DNA of 64,000 nt from Changchengzhania lutea (GTDB lineage: Bacteria; Bacteroidota; Bacteroidia; Flavobacteriales; Flavobacteriaceae). The position numbers and the translations under genes were made by a program. Under the pieces are notes generated by a model. It ran no database searches and was not told the origin of the DNA. It saw only the letters and a program-made list of their open reading frames with translations. The stretch lies in NCBI RefSeq assembly GCF_006974145.1, contig NZ_CP039456.1, forward strand, positions 2,852,499-2,916,498. Reading direction: 5' to 3'. Shown in pieces: positions 57,195 through 64,000 of this stretch. Numbering within the stretch: the first letter of the stretch is position 1; each line of letters starts with the position of its first letter.

Positions 57195-57273
57195 TTTTAT
57201 GTGTAAGTGATTATTTGATACATGCGACCATAGTTTTTAATTTAGATGAAACTAACATTCTAATTAAAACTAT

Positions 57274-60200
57274 ATGAAAACAAAATTTACTTTATTGTTA
57301 ATTTTTCTATTTTCAACACATGCCTTTGCACAAGACATATTGGTAAGCGGTACAGTAATAAGTTCCGAAGATAATATGCCTGTACCGGGTGTGAATGTTA
57401 TAGTAAAAGACACTAGTAGAGGTGTAAGTACCGATTTTGACGGAAACTATTCGATCCAGGTAAAAACTGGAGAAGTATTGGAATTTAGTTCTATTGGTCT
57501 TAAAACGGTCAATATAACTATCGGTAATCAAAAGATTATTAATGTATCACTAGAGCCAGACATTGCGGCTTTAGACGAAATTCTCGTTGTTGGGTATGGT
57601 ACACAAAAAAAAGCAGTGCTTACAAGTTCTGTAAGTTCAGTTAAAGGAGAAGATTTAGCAAGAGAACCGATAATTAATGCTGCTCAAGCTCTTCAAGGGA
57701 AGGCAGCAGGTGTTCAAATAATCGCGTCAGATGCACCGGGGGCAGCTTCAACCGTTATTATTAGAGGATTGGGAACCATACAAGGAGGTAGAGATCCTTT
57801 ATATGTCGTCGATGGCGTTTTAACTGGTAATATAAATAATATCAATACTTCTGATATTAAAACCATGAATGTTTTAAAAGATGCTGCATCGTTAGCAATT
57901 TATGGTAATAGAGGTGCTAATGGGGTTATTATCATTACCACTAAAAAAGGACGTTCCGGAAAAATGCAAGTTTCGTTTGATTCCTATACTGGTTTCAGGG
58001 ATATATTAAGCAAAGTAGATATGGCTGATGCTTCTTCTTTTGTAACATATAGTAATGAGGCCGCATTAAGAGATTTATTATATGACAATGATCCAAGTAA
58101 CGATAACGACACAAGTGGTTTTTTCCCCACAAATCAACCATATAATACCAATTGGCTGGACGCAATCACAAGAACTGCCAAAGTATCAAATTACAACCTT
58201 TCCTTATCTGGAGGGTCTGATAATATCCAAGCGTTTTTTAGTTTAGGATTTAATAAGGAAGAAGGTATTTTAAAAGATAATGATTTTGATCGACTCACAA
58301 TAAGAAGTAATGTAGATTATAAAATTAGTGACAAGCTTAGCCTTTCTCAAAATGTAAGTGCCCAGTTAGCAAATACTACGCCAAAAGGATTTAATGCATT
58401 TACTACTGCCTATAAACAATCCCCTACCGTTCCTGTAAGAGATGAGCAAGGGAGGTTTGGTGCATCTGTAGCGTTTAATAATGTAGGGAACCCTGTAAAA
58501 GATCTTTTTTTCCAAGATGAAGAGCAAAAGTTCTTTAAACTTCAAGGCTCGCTTAAAATGGATTATAAAATAATAGACCCCTTAGTCTTTACCTCACGGT
58601 TTTCTATAGAAACTGAAACGGCACGATTATATAATTTTCAAGATAGATTAGGTTCTTATTTAGCCAGTAATCCTGGAAATACGGAAGAAAATTTTGAAGG
58701 CGGTATAGAAAATCCGGCTAAAACTAGACTAGTTGTTGAGCATAAAAATAACTATCACTGGTTTTTAGATAATTATTTTACTTATGAAAAAACTTTTAAT
58801 GAAGACCACACTGTAAAGTTAACTGCTGGTGTTACCGCAGAAGAAAGTAGGGGAGAGTATTTAAAGGGTACTAGAAATAATGTGCCTTTAGATTCAAATC
58901 TTAAATTTAACTTGGGGTTGGGTGATGAAGATGATACACAACTTTCAGATGGCTCATTTACCGTATTAGATAGATTATATTCGTTTATAGGGAGGGTGAA
59001 TTATGATTATAAAAACAAATATATTTTTAACGCTTCTTATAGAAGAGACGGCTCTAGTAAATTTCAAAAGGGATTCAGATATGGTGATTTTTTCGCTGTG
59101 AGTGTTGGTTGGGCAATAAGCAATGAAGACTTTATGCAAGATGGATTTTTTGATGTTTTAAAGCTTAGGGCAAGTTATGGAGAGTTAGGAAATCAAAATG
59201 TGCCCTTTAATGTCCTATCAGCAACAACTGGTAGTGGTGGATTTTATGCCTTTGGTCCTAATCAGGATATACAACAAGGCATTACCATAACCGGTACTGT
59301 TCAAGAGAATTTATCATGGGAAACCACCAATGAATTTAATATAGGTTTGGAATATACGCTTTTTGACTATAGATTAAGTGGTGAAATAGATTATTACCAA
59401 AGAGTGAATGAAAATGCTACCTTGGAAATACAACTTCCAGATGTTTTTGGTTTTGATCCTTTCAACTCCCATGTAGGTAGAATTGAAAATACAGGTTTAG
59501 AAGTGCTCTTAAATTGGTCAGATAAAATAACTGATAAGTTCAAATATCATGTTGGTGGTAATTTTTCATACAACAAAAATGAATTGACAAAAGTAACCAG
59601 TCCGTTCTTTAATGAACAAACAGGAGGAAATATTGATAACGGGCAATACACTAAAAAAGTAGCCGTTGGCCAACCATTAGGCAGTTTCTATTTATTTGAA
59701 GTGGCAGGTATTGATGATCGAGGCGAATTTGTTTATAAAGATCTAAACAACGACGGAGATATAACCGAAGATGACAGAAAATTTTATGGTTCTTATATTC
59801 CAAAATATTACTTTGGTTTCAATTTTGGGTTTGACTACAATAATTTTGATTTTAACGTTGACACTTTTGGGAATTTTGGAAATAAAGTTTATAACGGTAA
59901 AAAAGCACAACGCTTCGGAAACGAAAATATTGAGCAAGATGTATTTAATAATCGATGGACCACTGGAAGGCCAAGTAATACAACTCCAAGAGCGTCTAAC
60001 GATGTCCCAAGATCTTCCAATTACTATCTTGAATCTGGTGATTTCTTTAGAATTAACAATATCACCTTGGGTTATACTTTGCCAAACGAAAAGTTAGGCT
60101 TCTTTTCTAATATTAGAATCTATGCATCAGCAAAAAACCCCATTATTCTTAAAAGATTTTCAGGGTTTTCTCCTGAAATACCTGGGGAAGAAAATGGAAA

Positions 60201-60282
60201 CCCTCTTAAAACAGCTGGAATTGAATTGAATGCCTATCCAACGTTGCGATCATTTTATGTAGGAATAAACACATCATTTTAA
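57274..60282 (+). CDS. susC: SusC/RagA family TonB-dependent transporter of second PUL
   Basis: The protein has 1002 residues and a signal peptide ending AFAQ (about 20). A carboxypeptidase-D-like domain (about 23-105: ISSEDNMPVPGVNVIVK, DFDGNYSI), plug domain (LVVGYGTQKKAVLTSSVSSV, IRGLGTIQGGRDPLYVVDGV, DAASLAIYGNRGANGVIIITTKKG in pieces) and barrel ending YVGINTSF follow. It is preceded by the ACGTCA repeats and followed by susD after 13 bp. Low similarity to the SusC at 11259 indicates a different glycan. Confidence 0.96.
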   Translation: MKTKFTLLLIFLFSTHAFAQDILVSGTVISSEDNMPVPGVNVIVKDTSRGVSTDFDGNYSIQVKTGEVLEFSSIGLKTVNITIGNQKIINVSLEPDIAALDEILVVGYGTQKKAVLTSSVSSVKGEDLAREPIINAAQALQGKAAGVQIIASDAPGAASTVIIRGLGTIQGGRDPLYVVDGVLTGNINNINTSDIKTMNVLKDAASLAIYGNRGANGVIIITTKKGRSGKMQVSFDSYTGFRDILSKVDMADASSFVTYSNEAALRDLLYDNDPSNDNDTSGFFPTNQPYNTNWLDAITRTAKVSNYNLSLSGGSDNIQAFFSLGFNKEEGILKDNDFDRLTIRSNVDYKISDKLSLSQNVSAQLANTTPKGFNAFTTAYKQSPTVPVRDEQGRFGASVAFNNVGNPVKDLFFQDEEQKFFKLQGSLKMDYKIIDPLVFTSRFSIETETARLYNFQDRLGSYLASNPGNTEENFEGGIENPAKTRLVVEHKNNYHWFLDNYFTYEKTFNEDHTVKLTAGVTAEESRGEYLKGTRNNVPLDSNLKFNLGLGDEDDTQLSDGSFTVLDRLYSFIGRVNYDYKNKYIFNASYRRDGSSKFQKGFRYGDFFAVSVGWAISNEDFMQDGFFDVLKLRASYGELGNQNVPFNVLSATTGSGGFYAFGPNQDIQQGITITGTVQENLSWETTNEFNIGLEYTLFDYRLSGEIDYYQRVNENATLEIQLPDVFGFDPFNSHVGRIENTGLEVLLNWSDKITDKFKYHVGGNFSYNKNELTKVTSPFFNEQTGGNIDNGQYTKKVAVGQPLGSFYLFEVAGIDDRGEFVYKDLNNDGDITEDDRKFYGSYIPKYYFGFNFGFDYNNFDFNVDTFGNFGNKVYNGKKAQRFGNENIEQDVFNNRWTTGRPSNTTPRASNDVPRSSNYYLESGDFFRINNITLGYTLPNEKLGFFSNIRIYASAKNPIILKRFSGFSPEIPGEENGNPLKTAGIELNAYPTLRSFYVGINTSF

Positions 60283-60295
60283 TAAATAAATAAAA

Positions 60296-61735
60296 ATGAA
60301 AAATTTAACTAAAAAATCAATTTATTTTAGTGTTTCAATACTATTAATATTGGGTCTTACACTCTCCTGTAGTGAAGATTTTATTGATGTTGAGGCTAAT
60401 GAAGAAACTGAAGGTGCGATAACAGCAGATAAAGCTCCAGAACTGGTAAACGCTGTTTACAATAATCTTAATCAATGGGCTATGAGCTCATTTTCATGGA
60501 ATGGCGTTAGTAGCATAACCACTGATGATGCAGATAAAGGGAGTGACCCAGGAGATACGGGTGGAGATAAAAATTTGTTAGATGCACTTACCTTTGATGC
60601 TACAACCATATCCTTCGATGAGGTTTGGGCTGCACATTATGATGGTATACAAAGAGCAAATCAAGCCATAAATAGAATAGAAGCATTTGATTTTGATCCA
60701 ACCTTAAAAAGCAGACTTATTGGGGAGACAAAATTTTTAAGAGCATTAACATATTTCAGACTTGTAAAAATTTTTGGAGGTGTTCCATTAATAGCAGGTA
60801 TTCCTGACCTTAGTGTTGATCCAGATCAACTTCTTAGTAGAGCTACAAAAGAAGAAACCTATGCTTTTATTGAGACAGATTTAGCAGAAGCAATCGTCTC
60901 TTTACCAGAGAAGAGCGAGTATCCTTTTTCAGAGTTAGGAAGAGCAACCAAAGGAGCAGCGAAAGCATTACTGGCAAAAGTGAGTATGTACCAAGGTAAA
61001 TGGCCAGTTGTATTAACCTTAACAAATGAAATAATTGCCTCTGGAGAATATGGTTTAACCCCCAATTACGAAGATATTTGGAAAGAAATAGGGGAAAATA
61101 ATACAGAATCCATTTTCGAGATTCAAGCTAGGGGAGACTCGCCTACTGCTGGAACTCAAGGCTACAGCGTTACTCAAGGAGCTAGAGGAGCTGGTGGCTG
61201 GGGTTGGGGATTTAATACGCCTTCACAAAATTTAGCCGATTCTTATGAGGCTGGAGATACTAGACGAGATGCCACCATTATTTTTAGAGGAGAAACCTTA
61301 TTTGATGGCAGACTAGTACCAAACACCGTGGTAAACCCAATGTATAATCAAAAAGCCTATTCCAGTGCATTTTCTGATGCATGGGAAACAGGAAAAAACA
61401 TACGCATATTACGCTATGCCGAAGTACTTTTGATGAACGCAGAGGCTGCCCTAAATATGGGTGGAGATGTAGCAACGCCACTTAACCAAGTTCGAAATAG
61501 GTCTGGATTAGGAAATGCACCGGTTGTTAACCAATTGGCTATTTGGGAAGAAAGAAGACATGAATTGGCTTTTGAACACGATCGTTATTTTGATTTGGTT
61601 AGACAAGGAAGAGCGGGTACGGTATTAAGAGCACTAGGTAAGCCGTTTGTTGATGGTAAGCATGAAGTATTCCCTATACCTAATGAACAGATAATTAAAA
61701 GTGGTGGATTGCTTGAACAAAATCCAGGGTATTAA
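60296..61735 (+). CDS. susD: SusD/RagB family lipoprotein of second PUL
   Basis: The protein has 479 residues and a lipoprotein signal (LTLSC, Cys25). SusD features: GIQRANQAINRIEAF, LIGETKFLRALTYFRLVKIFGGVPLI (near 142-167, in pieces), ATKGAAKALLAKVSMYQGKW, RILRYAEVLLMNAEAALNMGG, WEERRHELAFEHDRYFDLVRQGRA and the C-terminal LLEQNPGY. It pairs with the SusC 13 bp upstream and binds the same, here unknown, oligosaccharide. Confidence 0.95.
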   Translation: MKNLTKKSIYFSVSILLILGLTLSCSEDFIDVEANEETEGAITADKAPELVNAVYNNLNQWAMSSFSWNGVSSITTDDADKGSDPGDTGGDKNLLDALTFDATTISFDEVWAAHYDGIQRANQAINRIEAFDFDPTLKSRLIGETKFLRALTYFRLVKIFGGVPLIAGIPDLSVDPDQLLSRATKEETYAFIETDLAEAIVSLPEKSEYPFSELGRATKGAAKALLAKVSMYQGKWPVVLTLTNEIIASGEYGLTPNYEDIWKEIGENNTESIFEIQARGDSPTAGTQGYSVTQGARGAGGWGWGFNTPSQNLADSYEAGDTRRDATIIFRGETLFDGRLVPNTVVNPMYNQKAYSSAFSDAWETGKNIRILRYAEVLLMNAEAALNMGGDVATPLNQVRNRSGLGNAPVVNQLAIWEERRHELAFEHDRYFDLVRQGRAGTVLRALGKPFVDGKHEVFPIPNEQIIKSGGLLEQNPGY

Positions 61736-61770
61736 AAGTTGTTTAAGAATTACATAATAATATTAAACAC

Positions 61771-63123
61771 ATGAAATCAGTATTAGCTATAAAAACAAAC
61801 CGGATGTTGAAGACATTTATATATGGCCTTACAATATTCACAGTATTGTTTGGTTGTAACAATCCAAATGGTATTGCACCACCACCACCAGATGTGGGTT
61901 TTATTGGTGAGCCTGTACCAGTAATTCCTTTTGAGGAATTACTGGATTTGGTGCAGGAACGTACATTTAAATATTTTTGGGATTTTGCTGATCCCACAAG
62001 TGGTTTAGCTAGAGAGCGTTCGCAATCTTTAGAAACACTTACTACTGGGGGTTCTGGTTTTGGTATTTCAAGTTTCCCAGCAGCTATTAACAGAGGTTGG
62101 ATATCGAAAGACGAAGCCATTCAACAATTAAAAAAAATATTAACATTTCTTGAAAATGCTGACACATATCATGGTGTTTTTTCACATTGGTACCTGAATA
62201 CAGGTACAACACAACCTTTTGGTAATAAAGACGACGGAGGTGATATTGTTGAAACCGCATTTTTAATTCAAGGACTGCTAATTAACAGACAATATTTTTC
62301 AGGCAACAGTGCCGACGAAATTGATATTCGCGATAGGATTACTGCCATATGGGAAGATGTAGAATGGGATTGGTATACGCAAGGCAACAAATCGATCACT
62401 TGGCATTGGTCTACAAACTATGAGTTTGAACTAAATCATATAATTAGTGGTTGGAATGAGGCATTGATTGTTTACGTTTTGGCAGCATCTTCACCTACAC
62501 ATCCTATTGATAAAGAAACTTACGACAATGGTTGGGCACGCAATGGTGACATAAAAAACGAAGGAACATTTTATGGTCATTTCTTGCCACTGGGAGAAAA
62601 TTTAGGTGGCCCCTTATTTTTCGCTCATTATTCATTTATTGGTCTAGATCCTAGGGGATTAGAGGATCAATATGCCAATTACTTTGAACAAAATCAAGCA
62701 CACTCACTTATCAACTACGAATATTGCATAGCTAACCCAAAAGGTTATGCTGGGTATAGTGGACATAGTTGGGGTCTTACAGCAAGCGATAACAATACTG
62801 GATATGCGGCCCATAGCCCAACAAATGATCTGGGTATAATAACCCCTACTGCGGCATTATCATCTTTTCCATATACACCCAATGAATCCAAAAAAGCTTT
62901 GGAATATTTTTATTACAACTTGAATCAAAATTTATGGGGAGACTATGGTTTTTATGATGCTTTTTCCGAACATTTTAATTGGTACGCAGATGGCTATTTG
63001 GCGATTGATCAAGGACCGATAGTAGCCATGATAGAAAATTATAGATCACAATTATTATGGACGCTATTTATGCAAGACCAAGAAATAAAAGATGGATTAA
63101 CAAAATTAGGATTCACATACTAA
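61771..63123 (+). CDS. GH144-like (glycoamylase-domain) lipoprotein
   Basis: The protein has 450 residues and a lipoprotein signal (LFGC, Cys28, followed by Asn), then a proline-rich linker. The enzyme domain begins LLDLVQERTFKYFWDFADP (about 54-72) and contains the glycoamylase (PF10091-type) core from about 210: FELNHIISGWNEALIVYVLA, FAHYSFIGLDPRG, GYSGHSWGLTASD, GIITPTAALSSFPYTP. This fold includes GH144 endo-beta-1,2-glucanases and related families. In company with SusCD it suggests a beta-glucan PUL, possibly beta-1,2. A decayed copy follows 19 bp downstream. Confidence 0.87.
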   Translation: MKSVLAIKTNRMLKTFIYGLTIFTVLFGCNNPNGIAPPPPDVGFIGEPVPVIPFEELLDLVQERTFKYFWDFADPTSGLARERSQSLETLTTGGSGFGISSFPAAINRGWISKDEAIQQLKKILTFLENADTYHGVFSHWYLNTGTTQPFGNKDDGGDIVETAFLIQGLLINRQYFSGNSADEIDIRDRITAIWEDVEWDWYTQGNKSITWHWSTNYEFELNHIISGWNEALIVYVLAASSPTHPIDKETYDNGWARNGDIKNEGTFYGHFLPLGENLGGPLFFAHYSFIGLDPRGLEDQYANYFEQNQAHSLINYEYCIANPKGYAGYSGHSWGLTASDNNTGYAAHSPTNDLGIITPTAALSSFPYTPNESKKALEYFYYNLNQNLWGDYGFYDAFSEHFNWYADGYLAIDQGPIVAMIENYRSQLLWTLFMQDQEIKDGLTKLGFTY

Positions 63124-63142
63124 CTAAATTTAAAAAAGAGGA

Positions 63143-63482
63143 ATGAATTCGCAAAAGTTATATTGTATTATATTTTTAATAATACTTAATAGTTGTGGTG
63201 GTAAAGATAAGACTACTACATCAGCGACTAGTACAATTGAAAAAGGTATTGCAATTATTCTTTCTTCAAATGAATTATTGGGTTTAGTGCAAAAACAAAC
63301 CTTTAAGTATTTTTGGGGTTTTTCCGAATTCACAAGTGGCATGGCCGGGGAGCGTACACAAACCCCAATTATGGTCACTATGGAGGCATCTGGTTGGTGT
63401 TTCATGTTTTCCAAAAACAATTAAACCGAGAGGATGGATTTCTAAAGCAGAAGGTATTCAACAATTAAAAAAAGAGTCATGA
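63143..63482 (+). pseudogene. Truncated and frameshifted second copy of the GH144-like gene
   Basis: The first frame encodes a lipoprotein signal (ILNSC) and LLGLVQKQTFKYFWGFSEFTSGMAGERTQ (in pieces), clearly the start of the neighbour's enzyme domain. After about 63385 the match moves to another frame (GVSCFPKTIKPRGWISKAEGIQQLKK), then ends at a TGA (63480-63482). The remaining 330 or so residues of the enzyme are missing. It is a relic of a tandem duplication, now cut short. 63483-63567 holds no gene. Confidence 0.85.
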
Positions 63483-63567
63483 CTAGATTATAAATATTAA
63501 ATCTAATAGTAGATATAACATAGTAAAGATTGTAAAAAAAAATAGAATAAATATTAAATAAATTATT

Positions 63568-64000
63568 ATGAAAACAACTAAATTTTATCTAAATGCATGT
63601 ATGCTTTTTATAGTGTTGATATTTTGTGCATCTTGTGAGGATGAATTAGACAAATATCCAACAATAGCATATGCGCCATGTGAAGATACTAATGTTACAG
63701 TAGATATTAATATTATCTCGGATTTCGAATGTCAGGCAAATATAGAGTTGCCAGGTGTTGAAGCCGTAAGAAATCCTGCCGAAATACAAATCAATAAAAG
63801 CAAGTTTGTTGGTAAATATATAGACGGTACTGGCGCTTGGGATGCTTTGATTATTGATTATGGGGCTCCTATAGACTTGTCAACATATAATACTTTTAAA
63901 TTAAAAGTCAAGACAGTAATTGAGGGAACGCTCATAGTAAAATTGGAAGGGGGTACTTCTATACCATTCGAAAAAACAGCTACTGTTACTGGAGATAATG
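63568..64000 (+). CDS. Lipoprotein with carbohydrate-binding-like domain, 3' end cut by window
   Basis: ATG at 63568 opens a frame that runs past the window end. It starts with a lipoprotein signal (FCASC, about Cys23, then EDELDKYP). From about residue 48 a beta-sandwich pattern follows (SDFECQANIELPGVEAVRNP, NKSKFVGKYIDGTGAWDALIIDYGAPIDLSTYNTFKLKVKT in pieces) like the modules found in surface glycan-binding proteins and some GH16 enzymes of Flavobacteria. As the next gene in the second PUL it is probably a surface glycan-binding protein or a multi-domain enzyme. Only 144 residues are visible. Confidence 0.75.
   Translation, partial: MKTTKFYLNACMLFIVLIFCASCEDELDKYPTIAYAPCEDTNVTVDINIISDFECQANIELPGVEAVRNPAEIQINKSKFVGKYIDGTGAWDALIIDYGAPIDLSTYNTFKLKVKTVIEGTLIVKLEGGTSIPFEKTATVTGDN

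Overview
The window (about 37% GC by eye, with flavobacterial gene style) looks like a chromosomal segment of a marine Bacteroidetes bacterium, most likely Flavobacteriaceae. The evidence is two SusC/SusD pairs, many short-lipobox lipoproteins, type IX secretion (T9SS) C-terminal sorting domains, Tat-exported oxidoreductases and a dense set of S1 sulfatases. No rRNA or tRNA genes are visible.

Positions 1-52000 form one large polysaccharide utilization locus (PUL). It holds seven formylglycine-type sulfatases, a SusC/SusD pair, four DUF5722 proteins (one cut by the window start), a GH99-like protein, a BNR_4 beta-propeller protein, a GH106-like protein, two GH78-type alpha-L-rhamnosidases, a GH43-CBM6 protein, a tandem DUF1080 protein with two Tat-type Gfo/Idh/MocA oxidoreductases, an L-rhamnose mutarotase and a GPH-type sugar symporter. 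The rhamnosidases, mutarotase and sulfatases point to a sulfated, rhamnose-rich polysaccharide of the ulvan or rhamnan-sulfate type. Two giant secreted DUF5722 proteins carry CBM3 (cellulose-binding) modules, which fits a target embedded in a green-algal cell wall. The substrate is an inference. The inferred flow is: surface T9SS enzymes cut the polymer, SusCD imports fragments, periplasmic sulfatases and glycosidases trim them, and the symporter plus the mutarotase and possibly a signal-less GH78 act at or inside the inner membrane.

A 16-bp element, roughly CAG-N4-GTACAGGAT, recurs at nine intergenic positions of this PUL, always in the same orientation relative to the downstream gene and mostly 45-160 bp from its start. 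I read it as the operator or activator site of the PUL regulon. No PUL-linked regulator gene for it is visible in the window.

Positions 46268-47676 hold an IS4-family element with a frameshifted transposase. Positions 52080-53083 hold an intact IS1595-family element, followed by a degenerate integrase remnant (53709-54036). A HigBA toxin-antitoxin pair sits inside the PUL at 31787-32465.

Positions 54257-64000 are a second, separate PUL: a membrane beta-propeller/LuxR-type regulator, a cluster of ACGTCA repeats, SusC, SusD, a GH144-like (glycoamylase-fold) lipoprotein, a decayed second copy of that gene, and the start of a carbohydrate-binding-like lipoprotein cut by the window end. This set suggests a glucan, possibly beta-1,2-linked.

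The observations I consider most worth following are the nine-copy regulatory element, a dnaX-like A AAA AAG slippery heptamer that would fuse a DUF5722 protein to a GH99-like protein lacking its own signal peptide, and the DUF5722 family itself, which shows clan GH-A-like paired glutamates and has been duplicated and combined with CBM3 and T9SS modules.
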